Shown here piece after piece: positions 1 to 8,400 of a DNA stretch of 20,654 nt (the stretch's first letter is position 1; every line of letters begins with the position of its first letter). Position numbers and translations under genes: made by a program. Source of the stretch: Candidatus Limimorpha equi (GTDB taxonomy: Bacteria; Bacteroidota; Bacteroidia; Bacteroidales; F082); assembly GCA_018065885.1 (NCBI GenBank), contig JAGHSL010000198.1, positions 1-20,654 on the forward strand, given 5' to 3'. The notes below the pieces were generated by a model. The model was not told the origin of the DNA and did no database searches. It saw nothing but the letters and a program-made list of their open reading frames with translations.

Positions 1-27
1 GCCGCCTCCCGAATCGGTTATTATTCG

Positions 28-3000
28 TTATTCAACCACAACCTTTTCAACGCTGGTCTTCGAACCTGCGGTGAGGCGGATGAAGTAGATGCCCTTGGCC
101 ATGCCGCTGACGTTGATTTGCTGTGCGCCTTGAGCGGTGCCGTTGGCAACCTGCTGACCCATGCCGTTGAACATCACATAGCTGTATTCGGCATTGCCGC
201 CGTTGATGTAAAGCATATTGTTGACAGGGTTAGGATAGATGCTGAATTCAGCTTCGTTTTCGTTGACATTCAGGTCGATGGTGACCATGATGGTTTCAGG
301 AGCTGAAACACCGTCAGCATAGACAGCTGTAACGCTGTAGGTGTAGGTGAGTTCGCCAGGAATTTCATCAGTGAAGGTGGTTTCTGTTGTTTCACCGATG
401 TTGATGCCATTACGAGCGATTGTATAGTTGGTAGCACCTTGTGGAGCAGTCCAGGTCAGGGTGACGTTGAGGCCTTCAACAGAAGCGTTGAGGTTGCTGA
501 CAGGGTTAAGTTCGCTGCTTGGACCTGAACCGGCGCAGTTGACGTCGAAGTCGCAGTTGCCGTGTCCGCCTTGGTAGATGATGGTGCCATCTTCATACTT
601 GACGCTGTAGGAACATTCGGAGTCATATTGGCCGGAAACGAAAGTCACGGTGACATGAACGCCGTTGCCGATTTCGCGGGTATAGGTCTCGTTGTAGCCG
701 CTGCTGACGGTCATGTCTTCGTCAGGTGTGTCGTCGCTGTAAACCACATGGAGTTTGGCATAATTCCAGCCATCACCCCAACTGTCGGCAAGTTCGAAAA
801 TGACAAAGCAAGCATTCTTCAAAACGCCAGTGCCTTCAGCTGTAAGACCACCGTCGGCAACCATGCTGAAGGTGAGAGGCAGTTGCTCGGTTTCAGGGCA
901 GTTGGCAGCCACATTGACATGGAACACGGCGGTAGCTGTACCTGCCGGGTCGATGGTGCCGAGTTCTGTTGTAGGAACATCAATGGTGACATATTGGCTT
1001 GTCGAAGCAATCGAAGCGATAGCATTGGTAGCCATGTAGTGGCCAGTGTTCTTGAAGTTAGCAATGACAGTGACATCTTCGCCAGGAACGAAGCTGCCTG
1101 GATAACTGAAATCAACGTAGTTCAAGACGGCTTCACCGGCAGTGATGGTAACTTTGCCTTCCCAAGTGTCGGAACCGCAGGTAGCTATGGTATTGATGCG
1201 GAAGGTGGCGCCATCGGCAACGCCTTGGGCAATCTGGTAGCGGAAGCCATTCAGCTGTGCAGTCTCTTCAGGAGCGATAACGCCAAATGAAGCAGTGCCG
1301 TTGGTGATGGTGAGGTTAGGATCGTCGCAGCTCAAGGTAATGGTTGTTGTGCCGGTTGTTGGGTCAGCACCCACGTTCTTGAAGGTGATGTTGAGATTGC
1401 TTTCGTCGCCGACGTGAGCATTGGCTGGAGTATATTCAGCAACTGAAATGTAAGCGCCTTCCAAAGCAGCTGCAGGGATTTCTTCGATTGAAGGGATGAA
1501 ACGTGGGCTGGTCACGCAGAGGATGCAGTCGCCGCCAGAGGTGATAGGTTCGATTTCAAGTTCGAGTGTGCCGCTTTCACCAACCATGCCTGCGCCGTGA
1601 AGGACGCCGTTCTTTGAGAGGGCAACGTATGAACCAGGTTCAGCGCTGACTTCGTAAGTGCTCATGCCAATCGGAACGATGGCCATGTGTGAGATGTTGT
1701 TTTCGGTAGGTTGAACGCGGAAAGGCATGATGGAACCATCGCCGAGGGCGTGGTAGGCCTGCCAGCAGTAAAGGGTGCTGCAGTGCAAGGTGTTGCCGTT
1801 GGCATCAGCAGCATTGCTGGCCAAGTTGCCGATGAATGGGATAGCTGAAACGGTGTTGTAAGCGTTATCATCCCAAATGGCATCGTAGCAACCCATAGTG
1901 GTTTCTTCGTAGGTTGGCATGGTACCGTCGGCACGGCCTGTAGCACCAACTGCGAAGTAATAGTCGTTGAGCCAGTAGGTTGAAGGGCAGGAACCGATGT
2001 AAGCGTAAGCGGCTTTCTTTTCGGCACGGATCATGGCTTCACCGAAGCAAGCACCAGAGATGCCCCAGTCGGCAGCTTGACAGCAGTTGCCCATGGCGAG
2101 GAAGTACTTGTGTTCGTTGGTCAGGTTGTTGACATCGCTGACGGTGAGTTGTGGGCCAGCCCAGCTGGTGTTCGAACCGTGAGCAGTGTAATTAACGAAA
2201 CCGACGCCGGTGTTCAGGTGACTGTAGCAGCCGCTCCACTGGCCGTGGCTATATTCGTAAACATTTTCAAAACCATGATCGGTGTTGTAGTAGTAGTTCG
2301 AAGCATACCAAATGGCAGGACGCCCTACAGTGATACCCCAACCTGAGTCATCGCCAGCAATGAGCAGCACGTTGTTGAGGTAGCTTGGATCTGGCATGGT
2401 GTACTGTTCGTATTCAAGAGACTTTTCGAGGACGGCTTCCAACTGAGCGATAGTTTCGACAGGCATACGGCTGTGGAACATTTCAGGGAATTCGTCACCA
2501 TCGGTGCTCATATAGTAAAGGTCGGTCACGCAGTGGGTCTCGCTGCCGGTGGCACTGGCTGCAACTTGGTTCTTGTCGCCAATGATGACGAGGAAGGTAG
2601 GTGCTGTTTCAGCATATTTCTGCTGAATGAACGACTTGATGGCGGAGGCTGAAGTACCGATTTCATCGGTGTAGTTCACATCCATGTAGAAACCTTTGAT
2701 GGTCTTCCAAGCAACCCAATCTTCGATGGTCTTGTCGAATGTGCGCTCGGTGATGACCAGCATCTTGGCAGGTGACTGCCAGAGGTCTGGGTGCTGGTCG
2801 TAAATGTCATCGCGCCAGTTGAACATCTGACGGTAGATGTTGGCGAAGTATGGGCTGAAGGTTCTTTCAAATTCGCTGTAGGCAGCGGTTTCGTCGTAAC
2901 GGCCATAGCTCACTTCGACTTCGATGTCGTTGTAAACCTTAATGGTGTTGTTGACAACATCGTAAGCCACAGGGTTGATGCTCAATGAACCGACCTGGAT

Positions 3001-3513
3001 GCCACGCAAGGTGCCAAGGGTTCTGAAGTCAGCGATAGGAAGTTCCTGATAGCCACGGGTCTGGTAGGCCTTTTCGTCGTAGGCGAAAGGAATGTCTTCA
3101 GGCTTCTGGTCCTTGCGGAGGGCTGGCTGCTGAGGAACGAGGGTCTTGATGCCGTAGTCGGCAAGATTGTAAACGGTTGTCGTGTAGCTCTTCACTTCAA
3201 CGGTGACATCGGTAGCGCCAAAAGGAATGGCAATCAGCTTGTTGGCTGCTGGCAACGAAGGTGTTCCAATGGAACCGCTTTGATAGGTGTTGTCCATCAA
3301 AATGCTTGAGAATTCGCCTTTGACGGTGTTGACGTTGATTGATTCAATGCTGCCGAATGAGAAGGTGGCAGAGAATCCTTGCTTGTCGTTGTTGACACAG
3401 GTTTGTGCCGACTTGGCTCCGTTCAAGTCGATGCGGCCTTGGGCCTTGGCTTGTGAGCCGAACAGCATCCCTACAGAGAGGATGACTGTCAAGATTAAGC
3501 TAACTTTTTTCAT
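28..3513 (-). CDS. Gingipain-like C25 cysteine peptidase with T9SS sorting domain (copy 1)
   Basis: A secreted cysteine protease of 1161 aa, predicted to cross the inner membrane by Sec and the outer membrane by T9SS. Visible in order: signal peptide (1-24, ending AKA), gingipain-type propeptide (about 30-230), C25 catalytic domain (about 248-600), an Ig-like segment (about 610-670), two CARDB/Ig-like modules (about 690-790 and 800-895), a module opening with DSWGDGW-type sequence (about 902-992), a fibronectin III-like domain (about 1003-1080), and a type A sorting domain (about 1088-1161, with SIYPNPVNN and GIYFIRL). The catalytic His is H445 in NYTAHGS. The nucleophile is probably C478 in GNCC: its 33-residue spacing from the His equals that of H211/C244 in RgpB, from memory. 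It is not PorU, whose catalytic residues lie much further along. The 5420-8899 gene is a full-length paralogue. The family call is firm; substrate specificity is unknown. Confidence 0.93.
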   Translation of the reverse strand: MKKVSLILTVILSVGMLFGSQAKAQGRIDLNGAKSAQTCVNNDKQGFSATFSFGSIESINVNTVKGEFSSILMDNTYQSGSIGTPSLPAANKLIAIPFGATDVTVEVKSYTTTVYNLADYGIKTLVPQQPALRKDQKPEDIPFAYDEKAYQTRGYQELPIADFRTLGTLRGIQVGSLSINPVAYDVVNNTIKVYNDIEVEVSYGRYDETAAYSEFERTFSPYFANIYRQMFNWRDDIYDQHPDLWQSPAKMLVITERTFDKTIEDWVAWKTIKGFYMDVNYTDEIGTSASAIKSFIQQKYAETAPTFLVIIGDKNQVAASATGSETHCVTDLYYMSTDGDEFPEMFHSRMPVETIAQLEAVLEKSLEYEQYTMPDPSYLNNVLLIAGDDSGWGITVGRPAIWYASNYYYNTDHGFENVYEYSHGQWSGCYSHLNTGVGFVNYTAHGSNTSWAGPQLTVSDVNNLTNEHKYFLAMGNCCQAADWGISGACFGEAMIRAEKKAAYAYIGSCPSTYWLNDYYFAVGATGRADGTMPTYEETTMGCYDAIWDDNAYNTVSAIPFIGNLASNAADANGNTLHCSTLYCWQAYHALGDGSIMPFRVQPTENNISHMAIVPIGMSTYEVSAEPGSYVALSKNGVLHGAGMVGESGTLELEIEPITSGGDCILCVTSPRFIPSIEEIPAAALEGAYISVAEYTPANAHVGDESNLNITFKNVGADPTTGTTTITLSCDDPNLTITNGTASFGVIAPEETAQLNGFRYQIAQGVADGATFRINTIATCGSDTWEGKVTITAGEAVLNYVDFSYPGSFVPGEDVTVIANFKNTGHYMATNAIASIASTSQYVTIDVPTTELGTIDPAGTATAVFHVNVAANCPETEQLPLTFSMVADGGLTAEGTGVLKNACFVIFELADSWGDGWNYAKLHVVYSDDTPDEDMTVSSGYNETYTREIGNGVHVTVTFVSGQYDSECSYSVKYEDGTIIYQGGHGNCDFDVNCAGSGPSSELNPVSNLNASVEGLNVTLTWTAPQGATNYTIARNGINIGETTETTFTDEIPGELTYTYSVTAVYADGVSAPETIMVTIDLNVNENEAEFSIYPNPVNNMLYINGGNAEYSYVMFNGMGQQVANGTAQGAQQINVSGMAKGIYFIRLTAGSKTSVEKVVVE

Positions 3514-3587
3514 TGATTAAACGTTTAATGATTATGAATTTTGTTATGTTGTTTGTCCTTGCTTTTGAGGTGCTTTTATAAAACTTG

Positions 3588-3595
3588 CAAAAATA
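3588..3595 (-). promoter_or_regulatory. Bacteroidota -7 box upstream of C25 peptidase copy 1
   Basis: On the minus strand this reads TATTTTTG, matching TAnnTTTG. It lies 74 bp upstream of the start codon, leaving a fairly long leader. No TTG sits at the ideal 19-21 bp distance upstream; the nearest is 15 bp away, so the -33 part is weak. Confidence 0.5.
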
Positions 3596-3658
3596 GGAAT
3601 TTTTCGGTAGCAAAAATCGAATTGATGGGATTAATTCCACCTATTTTTATGAAAAAGC

Positions 3659-3713
3659 AAAAACCGCCACCCATGAATGGCGGTTTTGCCCGTAGAGACG
3701 CGATATCGCGTCT
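3659..3713 (-). terminator. Terminator hairpin plus GAGACGCGA palindrome, composite repeat copy 1
   Basis: A perfect 10-bp stem (3660-3669 with 3678-3687, AAAACCGCCA/TGGCGGTTTT) has an 8-nt loop. On the minus strand it is followed by T-rich sequence (TTTTTGCTTTTT), a good intrinsic terminator for the ATPase gene ending at 3804. Next to it, 3696-3713 is a perfect 18-bp palindrome, AGACGCGATATCGCGTCT. The same two-part unit recurs at 5347-5410 and 9004-9070. A degraded piece of the palindrome (GACGCGATGAGTCGC) lies near 3734-3748. The rest of the 3514-3803 gap holds only the copy 1 promoter and AT-rich sequence. Confidence 0.7.
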
Positions 3714-3803
3714 TCAACAATTACGTTTTTGGCAGACGCGATGAGTCGCATATCCAATCGTCCGTTGGGTTTCGCCTTGCCGCATCTTAAAGCAAATCGG
3801 TGT

Positions 3804-5138
3804 TCACAGCAAGCCTGTCATGTAAGCAGGAACGCAAAGCGTCTCGCTGTCTTTCATTAGGTCTTTCGTGTAAATCAGATAGCGTGACGAAACGCGCGAT
3901 GCGTATTTCTTGCAAAAGGCGTCTAACGAAACATGGGCGTTATATCCCGATGATTTCACTTCAATCGGGCAAATCTTGCTGCCCCTCGTAAGCAGGAAAT
4001 CGACTTCGTAATTGTGTTTTTCGTCTTTCGGGAAAGTGTAGAAAAACAGTTCGTTTCCTGCTGCCTTAAGCATTTGGGCCACGAGATTTTCATACACATA
4101 ACCCAAATTGGCCGGCAACTTGTCGCTCAATAGCTTTTCATAGATGATGTTTTCAGTAAACGATTTGTCCAAAAACGCCAAGGTGACAAACAGGCCGGTG
4201 TCGCTGAGAAACAGTTTGTAGCGCGACAAGTCCTTGGTCAACGACATGCCGACATTCGGGTCATCGGCATGATAAGCCACATTCACAACCTTGCTGTCTT
4301 CCAAGGCAAAAATCATTTCTCCAAGCCTTTCGGCATTGATGTTTCCGACAACCTTCGTGGGCTGAAAACGGGCAATGTTCTTGCTCAATTGCGATGGAAT
4401 CGACATGAAAAGTTTGGCGATTTTTCCTGTCGGGTCGATTTTGACAAAGTCGTCGGCATAAAGTTTTACAATGCTACGTTTCACCAAATCGACTTCGCTC
4501 AAATTGTTCGTCTCAAGGTAGGATCTGACGGCCTGAGGCATACCACCCACCAGCATGTACAAGCGAAGTTCGCGTTGCTTAAGCTGATGTGCGGCTTTCA
4601 GGCTCATTTTCTTTTCAAGGAAAGTCTTCAGCAAAGGCATGGTAACGGTGTCGCCCAACGCCCAGCGGAATTCTTCATAGTCCATAGGATACATCGGCAG
4701 ACAGTATTCTTCGCTTGGAATGGTAATGTCTTGGACGTTTTTTCGGATGCTGATTAGCGAACCTGTCTCGATGTAATCATAGCGCCCATCAGCCACCAGA
4801 TATTTTATGGCTTGGCGGGCTAAAGGACATTTCTGTACTTCGTCGAAGATGATAACCGACTGGCGTTCATATAGTTTTACGCGATAATTTGATTGTAGGA
4901 AAAGGAAAATGAAATCCAAATCCTCCAAATCATCAAACAAGTCCTTTACCTTTTGCGGCACTTTGTTGAAGTCAAGGAGAAGATAGGAACGGTATTCGTT
5001 TTTGGCAAATTGCTCGGCAATTGTCGACTTGCCGATTCGGCGTGCTCCTTCAATCAAAAGGGCTGATTTCCCTTGACTTTTCTCTTTCCACAAAAGCATC
5101 TGGTCGTATGCCTTGCGCTTGAAAACTATTTCTGTCAT
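3804..5138 (-). CDS. AAA_14/DUF4143 ATPase with PD-(D/E)XK-like C-terminus (ATPase 1)
   Basis: A cytoplasmic 444-aa protein of the COG1373-type ATPase family, whose cellular role is not established. The N-terminal AAA domain has Walker A at 31-39 (GARRIGKST), Walker B at 95-100 (VIIFDE) and a TGS sensor-like motif at 125-127. The family-typical YPMDYEEF and LVGGMPQAV segments follow at about 150-157 and 196-204. The DUF4143 C-terminal half contains an apparent PD-(D/E)XK nuclease-fold core: E378-V-D380 followed by I-E393-V-K395. The gene stands alone, with its own promoter, a terminator downstream and a 33-bp repeat array just upstream, and it separates the two paralogous C25 peptidase genes. 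The paralogue at 12372-13712 has the same design but is clearly diverged. No toxin-antitoxin partner or methylase adjoins it. The family assignment is firm; any function in defence, maintenance or regulation is unknown. Confidence 0.9.
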   Translation of the reverse strand: MTEIVFKRKAYDQMLLWKEKSQGKSALLIEGARRIGKSTIAEQFAKNEYRSYLLLDFNKVPQKVKDLFDDLEDLDFIFLFLQSNYRVKLYERQSVIIFDEVQKCPLARQAIKYLVADGRYDYIETGSLISIRKNVQDITIPSEEYCLPMYPMDYEEFRWALGDTVTMPLLKTFLEKKMSLKAAHQLKQRELRLYMLVGGMPQAVRSYLETNNLSEVDLVKRSIVKLYADDFVKIDPTGKIAKLFMSIPSQLSKNIARFQPTKVVGNINAERLGEMIFALEDSKVVNVAYHADDPNVGMSLTKDLSRYKLFLSDTGLFVTLAFLDKSFTENIIYEKLLSDKLPANLGYVYENLVAQMLKAAGNELFFYTFPKDEKHNYEVDFLLTRGSKICPIEVKSSGYNAHVSLDAFCKKYASRVSSRYLIYTKDLMKDSETLCVPAYMTGLL

Positions 5139-5161
5139 GTTAAATTATTGAAAATCCGCTG

Positions 5162-5191
5162 CAAAAATATGTAAAATACTTCTATCCCCAA
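5162..5191 (-). promoter_or_regulatory. Promoter of ATPase 1 overlapping the first 33-bp repeat
   Basis: On the minus strand a TTG (5189-5191) is followed after exactly 19 bp by TATTTTTG (5162-5169), matching the TTG-N19-TAnnTTTG arrangement of Bacteroidota promoters. The start codon is 23 bp downstream. The -33 TTG lies inside repeat unit 1, where the conserved CCCCG of the other units reads CCCCA. That single change makes TTG out of TCG. The -7 box runs on into CAGCGGA, as at the promoter of ATPase 2. Confidence 0.65.
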
Positions 5192-5296
5192 TATTTTTTA
5201 TTCAAAATTATAGTCTATCCCCGATTTGTTTTATTCAAAATTATAGTTTGTCCCCGATATTTTTTCTTTAAAAAAGCAGTCTATCCCCGATTTGTT
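5181..5296. repeat. 33-bp tandem repeat array upstream of ATPase 1
   Basis: Units begin at 5181, 5214, 5247 and 5280, exactly 33 bp apart. Three are full length and the fourth is recognisable for about 17 bp. The conserved plus-strand core is TCTATCCCCGAT with T-rich sequence after it. Units 1 and 2 are almost identical over all 33 bp, ending TTATTCAAAATTATAG, while units 3 and 4 keep mainly the core. Minus-strand stop codons occur in all three frames within a unit, so the array is not coding. Its position over and upstream of the promoter suggests operator or iteron-like protein-binding sites. Confidence 0.85.
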
Positions 5297-5346
5297 GGTG
5301 TAGGATAAAGCCCTGTTTGATTTGAAAATCGTGACGTTTTTTTCGT

Positions 5347-5410
5347 AAAACCGTCATCCAAGCCATGCCTGAATGACGGTTTTTATGTAGAGACGCGATT
5401 CTTCGCGTCT
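5347..5410 (-). terminator. Terminator hairpin plus GAGACGCGA palindrome, composite repeat copy 2
   Basis: An 11-bp perfect stem (5347-5357 with 5374-5384, AAAACCGTCAT/ATGACGGTTTT) has a 16-nt loop. It is followed by an 8-bp perfect stem AGACGCGA/TCGCGTCT (5391-5398 with 5403-5410). It lies 9 bp beyond the stop codon of the second C25 peptidase gene and probably ends that transcript. It closely resembles copy 3 at 9004-9070, including the loop sequence AAGC(C/T)ATGCCTGA. Confidence 0.7.
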
Positions 5411-5419
5411 TTATCAGTA

Positions 5420-8400
5420 TTACCTGACGGCAATCTTTCGTGTCGTTACATTGCCATTGTTGTAAATCTTCATGATATACAGGCCTTTTGCCAAACTGCT
5501 GACATCAATTCTTTGTGAACCTTTTGCCGAACCGCAGGTGACTTGCTGGCCGATGCTGTTGAAAATGGAATAATTGAATTCGGCATTGCCGCCATTGATG
5601 TAAATCACGTCATCGGCAGGATTTGGATAAATGCTGAAATTGTTTTCCGCTTCGTTAACGACCCAGTCGAATTCGACCAACAGGTTTTCCGGCATGGATT
5701 CGCCGCCGGAATAGATGGCCGTGACGCTGTAGGTGTAAGTCATGTCGTCATGAAGTTGGTCGGTGTAATTCGTGGCACTTGTCTCGCCCAAAGTGATGCC
5801 GTTGCGGGCAATGCGGTAGCGGTAGGCACCTGCTGGAGCCGTCCATGAAAGGGTGACATCGTAGCCGTTGACCGAGATGTCGAGGTCTGAAACAGGATTG
5901 TAAGTCTCATCGTATCCGCAACTTACATCGAAACTTCCGCCTTGTGGGCCTTTGCTGAGGATGACTGTGCCGTCTTCGTAATGGACGACGTATGAACATT
6001 CGCTGTCCCAGTTGCTGCCGCTCTGCCAGGTGAGGGTGACGTGCGAGCCGTGCTGGAGTCGGCGCTCGTAGGTGGCGTAGGCTTGCTGACTGCCCACATA
6101 CATGTCATCGGCAGGCGTGCCGTCGCTGTATTCCACATGTAAACGGGAATTGTCCCAACCGTCGCTCCATTTGTCGGCGAGTTCGAAGATGACGAGGCAA
6201 GTGTTTTGCAGCGTGGCCGTGCCTTCGGCTATGGTGTTGCCATCGGCCATAAGGCTGAATGTGAGCGGAATCACTTCCGATTCAGGGCAGTTTGAAGCAA
6301 TGGTGACATCGAAAACCGCAGTGCCGATGCCGCTTGGTGCAATGCTGCCAATGGCAATGTTTTCTTCACCAAAGGTGACAAATTGGCTTGTCGACGCAAT
6401 GCTGATGTTTGCATTGGTAGCGACATGATGGCCTACGTTTTCAAATGAGGCTGCAATTTGCAGAGTTTCACCCGGGACAAATTCGCCAGGGCATTGTGCC
6501 TCGGCAAATTCCATGACGGCTTTGTTGGCCGTGATGTTGACCACACCTTCCCAAGTCTCAGAGCCACAAGTTGCAGTTGTCGTGAGATGAAAACGGGTTT
6601 CATCGGCCACATTTTCATTGATGTGGTAACGGAAACCGTTCAGTTCTATTGTCGCGTTTTGTGCCAAGGCGTTGAAACTTGCCGAGCCATTGATGATGGT
6701 GATGTTCGGGTCGTCGCAAGTCAATGAAACCGTTGTAGTTCCGTTGGTTGCTGTCGTTCCGTTGTTTTTGAAGGTGATGGCCAAAGCGTTTTCTGCACCA
6801 ATGTGGGCATCGCTTGGCGTGTAGCTTTCAACGGTGACGAAAGCGCCATTGATATTGGCGGCAGGAATCTCTTCAAGATAAGGGACACGCTGCGGGTGTG
6901 TCACGCAAAGGGTGACGTTGCCGCTCGTGGTGACAGGCTCGATGTCGAAGACAAGTGTGCCGGTTTCGTCAACCAGACCTGTGCCTAAAATGGTGCCTTC
7001 TTTTGTGAGTGCAACATACGAACCTGGGTCGACACTGACTTCGTAGGTGGTGGCTCCAATCGGGACAATAGCCGCATGAAAGACTTGATTCTCAGCAGGT
7101 CTCACATGATAAGGCATGATGGAACCGTCGCCGAGGGTGTGGTAGCATTGCCAGTAATAGAGTGGGGAGGAGTTTGAAGATACGGTATAACCACTGTTGA
7201 CGTGTGCGTATGTGACGGCCAGATTGCCCAAAAACACCATCGACTGAACGGTGTTGTAGCTGTCATCCATCCAAACGCCATCGTAAACGCCAGTGGTGGT
7301 TTCGGCTTTGGCTGGCATTTTGTAGAAGACATTCGTCGCACCTACGCCAAAGTAGTAGTCTTCGTACCAATAGGTTGAAGGACAGCTTCCTATGTAGGCA
7401 AAAGCGCCTTTGCGTGGAGCGCGGACCATGGCTTCACCGAAACAGGTTCCTGAGATGCCCCAGTCGGCGGCCAAGCAGCAGTTGCCCATGGCAAGGAAAT
7501 ACTTGTCGGTATTCGTCAGGTTGTTGACGTCGTTGACTTCGAAAAGCGGATTTTCCCAATGGTCGTTGGCGCCGTGGGCGGTGTAGTTGACAAAGCCGAC
7601 GCCGGTGTTCAGGTTGTTGTAGCAGCCGGCATAATCGTTTGGATTGTAATAATCGTAGACATTGGCGAAACCGTGTTCGGCATTGTAATAATTATTGACG
7701 GCATATTGAATGGTCGGAACGCCAGCCTTCGGATTCCAGGCTTCGTCCCATCCGGCAATGAGCAGGACGTTGTCCAAATAGCTTGGGTCGGGCATGGTGA
7801 ACTGTTCGTATTGCAGGCTTTTTTCCAAGAGGTTGTTGAGTTGCTCGACGGTCTCGACTGGCATACGGCTGTGCAGCATGTCAGGATAATAATCGTTATC
7901 AACGCTTTCATAATAAAGGTCTGTTACGCAACTTGTTGCGCTGCCTATGGCGCTGGCAGGAATCTGCTCCTTGTCGCCAATGATGACAAGGAAAGTCGGT
8001 GCGGTTTGGTTATATTTCGTTTGAATGAACGACTTGATGGCTGAACTTGATGTGCCGATTTGGTCGGTGTAGTTCACATCCATATAGAAGCCTTTCTTGA
8101 TTTTCCATTCCACCCATTCCTGAATGGCGTTTTCGAACATGCGGTCCGCGATGACCAGCATCTTGACAGGTGCCTGCCAAAGGTCGGGATGCTGCTCATA
8201 AACATCGTTGCGCCAGTTGAACATCTGACGGTAAATCGGCGCGAAATACACGCTTGCCGTCCGCGCAAATTCTTCGTAAGCAGCCGCTTGGTCGTATTCG
8301 CCGTAACTGACTTCGATTTCAATATCGTTGAAGACCTTTAATGAATTGCTGACGGCATCGTATTGCACGGGATTGATGACCAGCGAAGCGACTTGAATGC

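Noticed and set aside
1..27. Possible terminator downstream of C25 copy 1
   Set aside because: Only 27 bp of sequence is available, with no complete hairpin.
562..1290. Long plus-strand open frame within C25 copy 1
   Set aside because: It is antisense to a well-supported coding sequence and has no family motifs. The same applies to 7559-8044, 11772-12137 and 17555-18394.
5181..5296. The 33-bp arrays as CRISPR
   Set aside because: Spacers would be about 12 bp, far too short, repeats are diverged, and no cas genes are in the window.
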